Shown one piece after another: positions 1 through 14,500 of a stretch of 64,000 bases of DNA; the stretch's first letter is position 1; the number at the start of each line of letters is the position of its first letter. Under the pieces are notes generated by a model, which was given only the letters and a program-made list of their open reading frames with translations, was not told the DNA's origin and searched no databases. Where the stretch lies: positions 4,898,001 through 4,962,000 of the forward strand of contig CM024169.1 of NCBI GenBank assembly GCA_013433145.1, written 5' to 3'. The DNA comes from Ascaris suum (taxonomy: Eukaryota > Nematoda > Chromadorea > Rhabditida > Ascarididae). The position numbers and the translations under genes were made by a program.

Positions 1-422
1 GAAATCGTTAAAAAAACTTCGATGAATCTTTAATGCCCGTTTAGCTTATAAAGTATGCAGCCAACAGGAATGTGCAAACGAATTCGTGTAGAAATACAAA
101 TTCTATTGACGTTATAATGAAGTAAACTACTCGAGCGGCTTGCATGCTTATTCACAGCACAAAAAATTGACCAGCAGACATAGACGCAGACACACACTGA
201 CAGATGCAGACATGAAGCAACTATTTAGTGGATTAGTAATCTGAATGTACAATACTGCAAATAGCTTGTCAGTTATTGCTTTAATGAAATATTTTACTCA
301 ATTCTATTGCATTTACTGAATATTTTAAATAACGATACTTTGATCAAAGTCTTTCAAAATTAATCCATATGGTAACAACATAATAATGCAAATTATAGTC
401 ATTGAAAAGAAAAACATGTAAA

Positions 423-555
<133 letters not shown>

Positions 556-1725
556 TGTATAAAGATAAATGACTAGACTGGTAAAAGAATGACGTCAACA
601 GATAAATGATCCTGCATGTCGTTTCTTGGTTTGACTTTTTTTGCAGAATCTACAATCAGCAGCGAATTTTGCCAAAAGGCAGCTAGCTTTTATGAGATGA
701 GCATGAGGTAGAGAAGAGTGGTGATGAGGTTTATAGATATTGCATAAATTTCAGTTGCAGAGCTTAAACTTACAAATCGAACTAATGTGCTCAAATGAAA
801 CCGATTTTAGCCCTTGCTAGTAAAATATCTTTCTTACTACTAAGGGAGCAATTTTATGTAAAGACGATATCCCAGTGAAATTGATTCAACATTTTCAGTA
901 ACTGAAATGTTTTTTGCACGTTTCAAGTAAGCATCTCTTTCCAGGATTAGATTCTAACTTTACTTCCCTCACTGGAATGATAGAATAAGTGATCAGGTAT
1001 TTTCGATTTTTCATTAATTTCGTTTCAAATTAAATGACAGAAAACGTTTGAAAGGTACTATTCAAGGTTATTAATAAGTAAGTGCTTCGTTTTACATCAG
1101 AACAAATACGAACAATAATAGTCATTTTGGCGAATGGCATCAGCCATTGGAGGAGTCGAAAAAGTGAAACCAGTTCTTCATTCACCGAACAGATAGACAG
1201 ATGCCTACGGTAAATAAGTAAAGAAATAGCGTTAGAACTGCCACAAAATATTTTAGAATTTGATGAGACTGAGAAACCTAAGGGCAACAGGAAGCTTGCG
1301 GTTGGTGTGACACTGATAGCTGGATGTTCGTTAGTTAAAGCAGAACATCAGAGTCCATACTATCAAATTAACTAAGCGAAATTATTCGACAATATGAGTG
1401 ACGAGTGAAACCGATTAAACCAATTGAAGTTAGGCAACTGTTAGGCAATCAGGTCGACGAATTTGAAGGGAGTGAGGAGTTTCCAAAATCGACATATTGC
1501 AAGAATTAATCTAGAAATGAGAGGAAACTTGCTTCGATCAAACTTTTGAAGGGTTTTCCCAGAGTGCGATTATTGTGCGAAGGAATAACTTACCCTTCCC
1601 CATCAATCAATGGTCAACGGTGACTCAACACCGGAACGCGTGCTCTTTTTCTGGTCTTTCAAGTATGATAACTAATATCACAACCAAAAACTTGTCAACG
1701 GATACGAATATTAAGCATTAATCGG

Positions 1726-4700
1726 TCAAAGATTCATGTCCAAGTAGTGTGCGATATCATCGAGTATTTGATTACGTTGCATACTTGATGGCATATTGAT
1801 AACGCCATGATAAGCTGCTGGATAGTGATTCCATTGCACTGGAACATTGAACGATTGCAGTCGCTTCGCATATAGGGCTCCCTCATCGCGCAGAATATCG
1901 TAACCGGCTGTGACGATCATCGCCGGTGGCAGTCCAAACAAATCTTTTCCGAGAATCGGTGCAAAGTCAGGATCGAATCCATTCTTATTGAATAGCCGGC
2001 AAAGCTAAACAAGTGAGTAAGTTGTAAATGTGTTAACCACAAAATATAGCATACAAATAAAGGGAAGGCCCTTCCTTTTAACCTCCCCACTTCATTGTTG
2101 AATTCCCTCTGTCTGGGTTCGATTCATTTCTGCAAGCTTATGGTTCGGTTCACTGCGTAAATAATTGTTGATTTTCTTCCGATTGTACCATATGACCGCA
2201 TAGAGTTGTAAGTAGAACGATGCAGTTATGATCGATCCTACAATCATAAATGAGGCTGAAATTCCATCAAAAATGTTCTCATAAAAGGAAGCGGAGCATT
2301 TTCTGCCAGTCACTTTAAAGGAAATGATTCAAAAAGCTGGGAAATCTCACGTCATCGTCTGGAGGAGGGTCAGCTTGTTTTTCGGAGTAGTCCTCGGAAA
2401 ACTCGGCTGGCAACAGCTCGTGGCTAATCAGCTCTTGTAATCGTTCGCTGTCCTTCCTGTCATCATAAATTACGTTTATGATACAAACGTATCTCCACCA
2501 ACGAATATTTTGCTTGCGAAGTTTCGAGAGATATGAACGTCGCCCAGCAACATGAAGAGGAGCAAACACATTCGTAAATTCTCATCCTCAGATGTATTTT
2601 GATATTTTTATCAAATACTCATCCGTCCTCAGATGAAACGTACAATATGAATTTAATGTACTTGATATTTTTAAATATAAAGGTTCGATGTACAACAACG
2701 TACCAAACGATTGCATAAAAATTCGACTGTGCCACTACTCCTCTTGATGTACTTTTCAGCTGTCCTTATTGAGCTCTGCAGTTATTTTTACACGCTTCGA
2801 AGGGAAGTCATAGAGCAAAATTCGGTTCAACCTTATGTTATAAACAAGACCTCTACAACGGTTTTCATAGGTACAGTGCGAAGTACCCTGTGAGAGAAAA
2901 CAAAAATGATCTAATTTTCGTTGCTGACGTGCTTTATTCGTGTTTTTTATTGTTCAAGTAAACGCCTCATTTCAAAACATTTTGTTGCTAAATGCAGTTA
3001 TTGCTTATCAGTGGAATAAATAAAATCCCTCACACGAATAGCACGACCAGTGTCAATATCCATTTTAAATTTGCAGTTTGTGCTATTATTTCGGTTTACC
3101 GCAACGCACAAACATGGGAATTGGTTTTTAAACGACGACTCCATGTTCTTTTTATGGTGGTAGATGCCTGGAAGACTAACTTTTAAGTTGTTGAAGCCAT
3201 CGGGAAATGAAGAGGATGCCTTTTCAGGATTTCGGACGAGAAATGTGCTTAAAGCCGTTTTATTTGAATCATCTCGGATGCTTTTTCTTGATGCTAATTT
3301 TCGGTCATGTTCGGCAATTCGTTACGTTTCGAAATCTCAGAAAAACTCGACCACATTCCTCCTTTCTCTCCCCGCCCCTTCTCGGAAAAAACCTCTCGGG
3401 TGAAAAACAGAGAAACTGAAAGAACTCGATGAATTTCACATGACGACCTTAGTAACCCTTGTCCGGAGTATTGTCAGCATGGACTAGTTTGATCTGTGTG
3501 ACATTTTTAGTATTTACCAATTTCATATATTGCAAATAATCACGAGGATCACGATAATGACGTCACTACAATCAAATAATGACCAGTATATTGCAAGAAA
3601 TGCAGTCATGAAGCAGCGTGCTGATCATAATCAATGCAGAATGCCTGGTCTCTTATGAACTCACCTTCGCAGATGGCGGTTGGCGAGGAACTTCTCAATG
3701 TTGGCGGGTGTTGCGGGTATTCCTAAATAAAGAAGGTACCATCGGGCCATTAGACGAGGATTTAGAAGCGAAGTACCGCAGAGTTGCTTATAATAAATTT
3801 GATAGGATGGCGATTTGAGATCAAACGAATGGATCACCGGATAAATGAGCACTTGGCACTGAAATATGCAAAATGATGCAATAACATCTATGAAGTTATC
3901 AATTTCGATGAAATCTATTGAAACGAGGGAATAAATATGCAAAAATCTGATGGAAAGTTAGATCGTTTACAAATTATGTGAGAGGTGGTACCTCGTCGAC
4001 TCTATTTTAGAAGATTGCTTTCCATTTATCTTCTCCAACAAACATTGCTTAATGGTTAGTTAGCTCAAATTTTATTTTCCCTTTTTCATTCTCGCTTGAA
4101 TTAATCGCTGATGAGTTGTGACTAAATAAAGAAGGTACCATCGAGCCATTAGACGAGGATTTAGAAGCGAAGTACCACAGAGTTGCTTATAATAAATTTG
4201 ATAGGATGGCGATTTGAGATCAAACGAATGGATCACCGGATAAATGAGCACTAATTTGCACAAAATTGCACAAACAGAACTCTTAGAGGTATACTGATTA
4301 AAAGATATTGATAAGATGGACTTCATTTGGTTGTTTAAAAAGGAACAGATAATTCTTATATATGGCCAGCTTACGTTTACGTATAATTGGAAATCGGCTC
4401 CACATATTAGGTATCTGTTCGCAAGAACTGCAGTTGCACCCATCGAACATTTCAGAAACGTATGACAGCACCACTATAACGCAAAATAAATGCACGATTT
4501 TTCCGTTCGCAGAATCTTTGATTTTGTTTCGTATCTGTTCACATTTTGGTCATATTTCAACCTGCGCAAAATTATATTCGCAACAAGCGCGCAATTTGCA
4601 GCGTCTTAAGAATGCTTCATATATATGCAATACATTCAGAATCGTTGAGGTTAGCGAATGATACGGTGCATTCAGAAGAATGAACTCTTTAAAGCTGGCT

Positions 4701-7700
4701 GCTTGAATATAACGATGAAAATAAAGTTGCATGAATGCATGTGATCATAAAAAACAGTGAGTTCTCTGAAATAGGACAGGGATTTTCATAAAGACCCTAA
4801 TCCATGTCACAAACCTTAGGCGACGGAAGTTTCTTTCGAAGCTGCCGTTGTGCGACCACTGTGCTAAGATTGCCACCGGCGCTATCGCCCATAACGCAAA
4901 TGCGTCTCGGGTCGATGTCGAATCGCTCGTGTTCCCCATTGACAAGCCTATGAAAAACGGCTTCGCACTCGTTCACTGGTTCCGGATAGGGACTTTCGGG
5001 AGATAGACGGTAGTCGATTGATATCACGAGGATGCCTAACCGTGCGATCAGCATGTATATCACATTGTCGTAATGACCTGCAAACAGATGCACTAGATCT
5101 GATCCTGGAGTCATTCCATGAGAATGTGCCAACTATCTTCAATTGTGGGTGCTTATCAATGCAGTGAATCGGAATTTCCGAGCATCCCATTGTTCACCAA
5201 TTGCTTTGGAATATTCCTGAAGCAATTTTTTGGCATTAATGTTCATACACTATTGACAACCGAGAGAGATGGCTGTCTTTCCCAATGGAATTGCTCGTGA
5301 CAGCTGGCATTTAGTTATTTGCTCTCGCAAACTAGCGTCGGCACTACCGGAGGCTCGAGGCAATGCCAAAATGTCGCCAACCCAAATCTCAAGGCACCTT
5401 GAGGAAAATGACATTCCGAGACTTTTCAGAAACGGCCTGAGAATTTCGAGAAGGCCTTGGAGTTTCGGCAGTAATGGACGACCATTGCAAAATGAGGTCT
5501 CGTCTCTGACGCCTATAAGGACCTAATTCAGACTCCGGTGTACGACTTCATCTGTGCCAAGAAAGAAGTCGACTTTCGCCGACATGAACTCAGTATAAAG
5601 ATGAGTCAATGCCTTGACTGCTATTGACGCCAGAGTGAGATTCAAAGCCGAATTGACCCCTTTCTGAATTTGAATTTTAATGTAACGAGAATATCGAATA
5701 CAACGAATCAGACCGTCGTTCACGAAAATGCGTTCTGTTATAAGTGGCAAGCACAGCGGTAATAATAGCGGTTGTGTGGATTGAAATGAAGGTTATTACT
5801 GTCGTAAATGCGGAAGGTGTTATCTTATTTAGATATCACGGATGAAAGGTGTTGCTTCTGAAAGCGAAAGAAAAAGCAAAACAGGGAGCAAGGAAGCAAA
5901 GAGATAAGCTGTGAAGGAGCGATAAACGAAAAAACGACCTCAAAAGGAAGAATCAGAATTGAAAAACTGCTTGCTCTAGCATAAATATATCATTTCATTG
6001 TCTCAATGAACGGAACAGTTTTGGAGTAACGAATGAAAGATTTCAAGGTCCAGCCGAAAATTCGAAGAAATTGTCAGTGCAGAAACGATGCCAACAATTG
6101 CGAACTGAAAAAAAGGATCGATCCCAGAGTGAGCTCAAGGCAGGCAACTTTTCGTTCCTCGCGCAACCTTCTCCAAAATAAATTAGGAAGGTGGTTTCGA
6201 GACTGCGGTTCTTTTTCCTGAATTTTTTGTGAACAAATATAGAGAAATTTTCTTATTTCTTATTTTTGGGTGTTAAGTTTTAAACGTCCAAAACTGAGAG
6301 TGCATAAAAAGCGCAAACCTTCAAGGGCAAAATTTTCTACGCACCTTTATTATCGTTCTTTCCGAACCTCCTTTTGCTATGATCGATTTAGTTGGCACAC
6401 AATTTTTTCGTCGGTGATCACCCGCCCTTGACGGGTACGGTCTACGTGTTTTCGTTTTTTATTACTCGATTAAAATTTGGTGTTTAAAGAATATTCCATG
6501 GGAGATCGATTAGAATGGCTTATTATTTAACGAAGCTTTTTCTTACTCAAAATTTGCACAAGATGTTGAAATGCAAACTGATACCAATTTGTAGGTAAAG
6601 AAGATTTTGAAACGTTATGTCTTAACTGCGACAACATAATTAAGATATATTTCACACCGATCTAGTGCCAGTGATCTAGAAAAAGCATTTTGACCTCTTA
6701 GTAAAATTTGCGTATTTCGAGTCGTTTCTAAATGAAAGATCATCTCAAAGATTTCCTCTTGAAAGCACTATCTAGGCGTCCTTTTTCAACAAACTTCTGC
6801 AACCCAAAAGTCACTCGAAGATTTTTCTTAGTGAATGGCTTCAAAAAATTTCGAATTTTCCCCGTGAAAATTCGCATAGAAGGTGTTGTCTAGGGAAAAA
6901 GGTGAACCGGCATCTAGAACGATATTAAGTTTTATATACCACGAATTAATTGTAAGGAAAAAATGCTGTTCTCGAGTAGGGTTACGAATGATGTTGCAAA
7001 CTGAAGCACATATGCGCAATCATTATCGGACAATCGTCATAGGCGATTATCGTTACGACGCCATTATCAGTCAGCAAAATAAGAACATTGGTAGCGTTGC
7101 AACGATAGAACATCAACAAAGTTTTTGTGTATACACCTCTGCTCGGCAACATTGCCTCCAACATCCATAATTGTGACTATTTTCGACAAACAATTCGCTT
7201 AAGGGTGCCGAAAATTTGTCAAGTTTCATAACTTAAAGTACACAGTCTAAGTGACTGAAAAACCGGAACTATGCTCGCCTGAAACATTTACTTGCACTTA
7301 AAAGTAATGCAAAAGCGAAAAAAGTTCAAAAAATGAAGCCGAGTTGCATTTCTAGCAATTTGCAAAGGAATTGCAGTGAAAACCTATTGTCATACAGCGA
7401 TATGCTTGAAGTGATGAGAGTGTAGAAGTGTGTTGCCAAAGATAAATGAAGTGATGTGATGCTAAGATTCGAAAAAGTCGAAAACGACTGATTTCTCGCT
7501 TCTTTTTTCGCGTTAAAAAGTGATCGCGATGTTTAGACTGCAAGTGGCACTGAAAAAATACACATTTCTAACGTTCTTCAAGGGCATTATTCACAGATAT
7601 TTTTACGGGTCTTACCAAACTTATATTTACAAGAGTAATGTCTGCGTATATTTGAAGTGTCTGTCTGTCGTCTCAAGTGAAAAATCACTAAAGTGGAATT

Positions 7701-10700
7701 GTGTAATTTGGTGGCATTACTGATGCAATGAATACAATGATCCTAATATTATCAGTTAGGTCTATTCAGCAACTTTGAAGCAATCATTGGCATTTGAACG
7801 TGGAAACAAATTTGCATATATTAAGCAGCGATTAAATTATTTTCGTTTGTATGTTCCCTGCGCATAAGAAAGCAAAATTTTGTTTAAAAAAACTGGTGTA
7901 ATGGTCAAATCGGTTAAAATATGAAGGACCTGAGATAAAACATGAATTTTTTCCGCACAATTTATAATTTGTTAATAAACCGTAAAACTGAAAAACGTTT
8001 GATCCTTGGAAAGCCGAACATCTATTTCATAAATTTTTTCAGTGTCCACAAGATCAGCTTACCTGTTCCAATTGAAAAATTTGGCGATTCATAATTAACT
8101 AATATTTGCACAATGCCCTCTCACCGAGAAAACTGAAAACTAGCGAGAAGCGTGTCATAAGAGCTAGCAACATCTGCGCTTCTGCCATCCTCAACTAAGC
8201 AATCAATTTCACAACCTACTAATAAAAAATGAGGTATGCAGAACACTCTCCTGATTTCTTCTTCAGATTAATCGTCCGCATAAAACTAGGAAAGGTTTGT
8301 ATGCATATGCTTCGTTTTGCCTTATCAAAGCATTTTATGGGGGAATCGTGTCTGTGCGCCTGTTTTGTGCGCGTGTGTTTATATTTTGCCTTTCTCTCCG
8401 GTAACTTCCACTCGGGAGGCACTGGAGCTGGAAATACGAAAAACAGTGGACATAGTAAACGATGACCTTCTGTGACATCTGTGCCATCACCTCATCCATC
8501 AGCACAGAAAAGCGATCATAGGCGTCAGTCTGCTTTTCATTGCAATGGTCGAATTACAGAATGCGAGCTGTTGAGGAAGAGTTTTGTGCGTGGCCGGATT
8601 ATTTGTAAAACGATAGCTTTATTCGCATACTTTTTCCGGTAAACCACGAATTCAGTTGATGGGGTGAATAGGACACAGGAGAGCGTATTGCATCAGCTCA
8701 TCTGACAATTTCCTCGTTCGTTTCGGTGCGTGATCGCATAAAACGAACATTTACACAGCATAAATTAAATGCAAGCTTTCTAGCACCTTTAAGTTTATGA
8801 AGCGATCGAAAGGTTGCTTGATCAATATGAAATGTGATGTACTTAGTAAATCGAAAATGCATTTCACTGTGCCAACCAAGAAGGAGATATGCACACACAC
8901 GGATGCGCAAAGCAATAGATCGTCAAAATGCTTGCAGCACATTTGCAAGAGCATGCAAAACGAGCACTCCATGCGAATCTTCAGATCAGCTTATTCAACT
9001 TCGCTGATTTTTGATGGATTTGCTCCTTTACTCACCTTCGGCGAATTTCAGATGCCTCCAGCTGCTTTTAGAAAGTGCTCTAGGCAGCATGTATGTATAA
9101 AAAATGCAGATCGTCGAGCGATTGGCTGTCAGTTGTTTATGTGATTTTCGCGCATTATGTGCAGCGTCTATCACGTATTATGCAGCGCTTTAGCACTCAA
9201 TGTGTTCAGCTTCTGATTCACCTGAAAATGCTTCACCCGTAATTTCATGACTTCGGAGCACCAAGTTATTTTCATATTCCGCCAGCGTTCGTGATAGTGC
9301 AGTACATAAAAGCGTTACAAAAGACCATATCGGAACATCAAGAAGCGTTGCCACGAGGCTTTACTATGTAAGTAAAACGCGAAATAAAGTAAACATAATA
9401 AGAAAAAAAAACGGGACCAGGTCTCATGATAGCCCATCCTCCACCGTGAATGAATATAATCAATGAGTTGGTTTTCCTCTCTGCTGGATAATAGACCCGT
9501 ACACGTGTTGCACCAATCAACTCGTTTTTAACAGTGACCCATCTTGGAGAACGCGATTTGAATAGAAATGCTATTGCCACAATAAGGCGAGTCAACTTGT
9601 TCCATACCGATGGACCGAAAATTGTACCGATCACTCTTCCCTAAAATAATACCAAACTGAAAGATGAAATATTTGTATAACTGCTGGAAATTTGCGATCG
9701 ACAAGAGGGAGTTAAATTTCTTCTCCTTTAGAGATTTATACAGATAAGTAAGAAAGCAGTCATCGAAATCGAGAAACTTCACAACATCGTGCACATTATC
9801 AGTGGAGAAAAACGAAAGAAATAGCTGCCAACGAAAGATCAGCGAGCGATGCAATGACGCTTCAGCAGCCACGAAGCATTCGATTTAATTCTGAGTGATC
9901 AGCGAATTCACCACTCCGTCGAAGATTCTGGATGCATTTCCTTGACCGATGTTCAGGCGGTTCATAACGTGCACGTGCAAAAGTGATGAATTCCCTGCTA
10001 TCTTTTAACGCTATGAGTCCTTTCAGTACTCAGAAAATGACCAAATTATGAGGTCTCTGAAGCAACGTCGAGGTTTCGACTGCATTTCTGGAATCTTTCT
10101 CTCACATGTAGTTCAACTCGCAAGCACGACTACTTTAAATAAGAAAACTGATTATAAGTGATATGAGGCAAACCAAGAGTTAACGCTGAATTCCATTAAT
10201 TCTGTTGTAAGTTTTTGTCAGTACTGAAGATAATCAGTTATTTCTGCAAGGCGTTTATCTCCTACGTAAACGGCGTTTATCTCCTACGTAAACGTTGTTC
10301 TCTATCTCTCTCTACTTTATCTCTGCCTAAAAAGAATGATTTATAAAGGATTCCATATCCTATTCCTATCCTCTCTAGAAAGAAACCAAGGATTGTACTA
10401 TCTAGTCCTTAAAGAAAAACATTTTTCATGCATAAAATTTGCAAATCACCGTATCCTCCAGCTAGTCACGTGCACGCTAAAGAAGTTCTATGGGTTGAGC
10501 GTTTGTACGATCGATCACTTCTGTATGAGAATTATTTTGGAACTCTGAGCTATCGACTGGCATTGTGGTCGAAAGCAAAATGCGCTTCGTGGTCTCTGTT
10601 CTCGGCACATTCTCCCCTTATTCGATTGAGGAATGCGATGAATGCCAAATGAGTTCCTTCAGATTCTCTGCTAACTATATGCTTCAAGTTCCTTTAAAAG

Positions 10701-11534
10701 TATGAGCATAAACTTTTGGGCACTTCTAACAAAATTGAGGAAAAAACACCTTCTTTGTTTTCCATATGTACTATGCCATTTGTGTATATGTCCTCTGTGA
10801 CGATCCGCCAGTTTTAACTTATTAATCACAAAAAATTACAATGACGATCTTTATTGGGCACAGTCAGCCTCCCTCACGACCTGTGTTCTACTAATCTCCG
10901 GAACTCATTCTTGCTCCAGACAATTCTCTCCTTTGCGAGCTACAAGTTATGAAGTCTCAGTGAAATTTACAAACAAATCATTTTATGGAGGAAAAACCTG
11001 CCTCTAGAAAGAAAAGGCGTATTTGGTTATTGATCGATTACAGTAGAAACATCTGTCGATCTCGACGAGTTATCTTAACAAATTCTTCTCGAAAAGCCCT
11101 CACTTTTCTCATAGAATCCAACAGTGAGTTTACTTGACTATGTTTGCAGGAAAACTTCAGTTGCGATCGAATACTTCAAAGATTAATATCTTTTAGCTAT
11201 TGATGAAATAGTGCAAATTGATAAAAACGCCATCAAATGGCAATTTGCCTGTCTGCGTCGATGCGTAACGTTGACTTAAGACTCTCCAGTTCTGCCATCA
11301 GAGCTGATGAATGCAGTACTGCAAATTGTTTAAAGATAGAGAACTCACGAAATATTCATTGGACACCCTCAGAAGGAATTCAACGAACTGCAGCTTGAGA
11401 CGATCACAGATACCATCGGGTAACGGGATATAAAGGATCGAGACAAGTGCGATTAGGAGTGCTGTGACAAGCAGAAACACAGCCAGAACCATCGCAGAAA
11501 CGAAAAGCACCTTTTCACCTGTCGGCTGCTCCAT
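1726..11534 (-). CDS. Arylacetamide deacetylase-like alpha/beta hydrolase, six exons
   Basis: Predicted type II ER-membrane serine hydrolase of the AADAC/hormone-sensitive-lipase (GDXG) family, cleaving ester or amide bonds of lipids and xenobiotics. Exons on the minus strand: 11534-11349, 9640-9418, 5077-4815, 3858-3665, 2456-2351, 2004-1726. Phases join without a break (0,1,0,2,0), giving about 416 aa, close to the roughly 400 aa usual for AADAC. Exon 1 encodes a signal anchor (about residues 9-34) followed by YIPLPD, as in vertebrate AADAC. Exon 2 carries the HGGGW oxyanion-hole motif, exon 3 YRLSPE and the nucleophile motif GDSAGGN, and exon 6 GYDILRDEG (Asp) and AYHGVI (His). All catalytic residues are present. 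I chose the ATG at 11534 because it lies just before the anchor and 14 nt behind a TTTCACAG acceptor; an in-frame ATG at 11621 would add 29 residues. The donor of exon 2 (GTCCCG) is weak but is the only one that keeps the frame. Family assignment is firm; the substrate is unknown. Confidence 0.9.
4122..4252 (-). pseudogene. Partial duplicate of hydrolase exon 4 (pseudo-exon)
   Basis: This intronic segment repeats 3723-3853, the main part of hydrolase exon 4, in the same orientation 399 bp away. By eye the two 131-bp copies differ at two positions. The copy still reads LIYPVIHSFDLKSPSYQ through RWYLLYL, but lacks the true 3' part of the exon with its GTGAGT donor and the 5' part with the TTTCAG acceptor. 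The nearest AG upstream (AAATTAG) would put the segment out of phase with exon 3. It is therefore probably not spliced productively, unless it is used as a frame-shifting cassette. Confidence 0.85.
10250..10293. repeat. 22-bp tandem duplication in hydrolase intron 1
   Basis: The unit GGCGTTTATCTCCTACGTAA plus AC is present twice head to tail without mismatch. Each unit contains the palindrome TACGTA. It lies in the first intron of the hydrolase gene. Confidence 0.9.
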
Positions 11535-11548
11535 CGAAACCACCTTAA

Positions 11549-11558
11549 CTGTGAAATC
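11549..11558 (-). promoter_or_regulatory. Candidate spliced-leader acceptor, hydrolase gene
   Basis: On the minus strand the sequence GATTTCACAG ends 14 nt before the chosen ATG at 11534. No upstream donor is needed to explain it, so it fits a nematode trans-splice acceptor. It supports the shorter start over the in-frame ATG at 11621. Confidence 0.4.
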
Positions 11559-14500
11559 AACACCGATGGACCTTTCAGTTAATTCAGCAAGTATAACTCT
11601 TACTCCTTTCCGCTCAAACAACGTTGGCTTGCTTTCAACCCAACAGATTTAGAACATGATCAGTTCTACTCTTTATATGACTCAGAACTGGCTACTGACA
11701 ATTTTTCATTTCATGAAGACAGAGTGGTGGCAATCTGAAAAGAGGATAGATGACTTTGATATTTCAGCAGAAGTGTAACTAGAGAATGCAAGCCTTCCTT
11801 CCCCCGATCATAATTCGACACGACAGCAGGTAACGCATTAATAATTGAATCCAAACCGGAGGCGGCGATATCCTGCCGATATCCCATATTTCTTAAAAGC
11901 AAAACTGCATGAAGCCCAAAAGTTAAAAAATAAAAAAACTTTGATATGTTATCCTTTTTAATAGTCATCCGTACCCCTTCCCTCCCCATCCCCACTCCCC
12001 ACAATCGCATTATACGTTCCTGTCATTAGCCAGCTTCGAACCTGCTAAAGCAGATGACTCGGAAGACATTTTATGGGCATTTTGAGTGCACATCGGACAG
12101 ACCACCACCCAGTACGCCTCTTAATTTCTTCGCCCTCACCAGTACCTACGGTCATAGTTGCTGTGCTTTTGGACAAGCAGCGAAGCGAACGCATGAAATT
12201 AAAAGTCGTGCAGAACCATAAAAATATATAAAGGGATTTAAAATATGCTTATAATCGGTGAATTTCCAATTGACAACGTAACAGTCACTTCGAATTTGGA
12301 CGACACTTGACCGATGAAGCACGAAGTGCAACATCTTGTGCTGCGAAATGCGCGGTAGTTTCCTCTAGAGAGTTCAGCTCCTCTATGCCTCTCTTAACTT
12401 TAGTTCTAGGTTTAATAACAATGAAGTCAAATCAGCACTAATCTTATAGGAGTAGCTATAGGAGTAGCTCGACCATGCCTTCATCACAACTACATACTAC
12501 GAAAGTGAGGCCATCGAATGTACAACGGTCTCTTTATTCGAGAAAACAGAAGGGAAGCTTTGTATTATTGAGTTAAAGCGCCTCGCATTTCCTCCGCCGA
12601 TAGGAATTCGAAAACAACTTGGAATATTTAAACATCGTTAATTGCTGTTGTGCATATATCTATCCGCCTAAATTTCCCGCTTATAATTAGCGGTCATTAG
12701 TACACTGTACATAAAATTGTTGGAAATTCGATATTTCAGTGTGAATCTGATTCTTAGGACTAAGCGGTGAGCTCTCTTTTAAACGGAATTTCATGTATAC
12801 ATTACACTTTTATATGCATTTAGAACGTCAAATGCACCTGAACATTCTATTTAGGTCTCAAGATATATTCAAACACTCATCACTTTGACGATGCAAATTT
12901 CCCTGCATTAAGAATAGGCTTATTAACCAGTATGAAATTCAATGGAAAATTCATTTCCACATATAAGTGAGGCAAAAACTTTTCTCATAACTGAAAGGCA
13001 TTTTATATGCTATGGCAATAGAAGCTTTAAGAAGTATTCATGGAAAGTGATGAAAATTTAGACTTATTAGATTACTCCATAGGTGCATCTATGAATTTCT
13101 CACAGAACTGATGGTGGGAGAGGGAGAGGAGAAGGTGAGGTTCAAATACACCAAAAGTTGGTAGCGTTCGAAAAGCACCAAAATTAAAGGCCGCCAAGCC
13201 AGAGAAACAGCCCCAACTCTACAAGCCGTCATCACCACATTAAACCATACATAAGGCCCCCACCCCCGACTTAATACGATAAATCTCTGGCGAAGCTCTG
13301 ATGCTAAAACTTCTTGAGCACCTCGACTAAGAAATGTCATCAAATAATGATACAATCATTCTCGCCGCCAATAATATTGCTGCAAGCAGTCATTGGCATA
13401 AATCGCATGCAAATTTGCATTTCAGAGGGATGAAGATCAGACGGACTTCAATGGTGCTGGAATTGTGGTTTCTTGAGAGTCTTCTGACGAGACACTGGAA
13501 AAGCAATCTTCCAAGGCAATTTTTGAAGGAAGGCTTTTGACTGTGAAAGAGAGCATAAAGTCGATGAATGAATACTCAAAATTTTCGACCACCGCGATTG
13601 AGTAGCATCTGCATAAGATAGGTAAACGAACTTAGTCGAATATTTTCATGTTAAGATGAGCGAAATAAGCCAAAGATTCTTAGAAAGTGCAATGCACAAC
13701 GAGAAAAAGAGTGTTTGTTAAGAACTTTCGCTCTTCGTGCTGTCACACTGATCCCCGCAAGATGTGGGAGATGGGAGGAGGAAGGGTAGAAGAAAGCGGG
13801 AAGGGCCAACTTCAAAACTCCCATTCCTCACATAAGTGAGCTTGTATATCCACGCATAGCTCGCTCAACTCCTTTTTCTTTTTGCTTGTACTCTAACGGC
13901 GCTACGGAAACCTCATGTCTGCATGTTTGTGCGCATATGTCTGTCAACCAGTTTCACTTAGGGAACCATAGAAAATAGATACAAAGTTTAAAGTATAACG
14001 CGCCATGCTGTAAGCTTTGCAGTACCTTTCATATTGGCCTATGAATTCCAAAACGATTACTAATACTTAAAGGAGACAAAAAATGCATTCTTTAAGCATA
14101 ATCGAAATGCGAAAACACTAATCCTTTGTTGCATATTTCCGGAAGCGGTGAGAGCCTTCAAAATCTGGAGCCATGACTCAACATATATTTTGTTAATTAT
14201 TGGTCTTTATGAAACTGTTTTTTGAGGTGGGCAAAATGAAAACACGAAATCATGATCGTCCCTCTTGTAAGCTCCCCCGCTTGAGTTCGTCAAACATTAC
14301 AAACTTCTTAATGTACTGCCTACATCAGTGCACTCGAAAGTTATTGAAAATAACGATCACAGCTTCTTATCATTCCATAGTAATATATAAACACATAAAA
14401 GAATACTGACGAGTGAAACAATGAAATAATCCGTGCTGAAGCATTTAAAATTTCTCAAATGGAGCGCAATTGGCAAGCGAATCGATAACGTAGTCGTATG

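Noticed and set aside
2092..2313. Minus ORF with a hydrophobic segment resembling a tetraspanin last exon
   Set aside because: It lies in the 346-bp intron between hydrolase exons 5 and 6, does not join in phase (quick stop), and no other tetraspanin exon is visible nearby.
5523..5750. Minus ORF of 75 aa within the hydrolase intron
   Set aside because: Not needed by the hydrolase model, whose phases close without it; no splice sites or family support.
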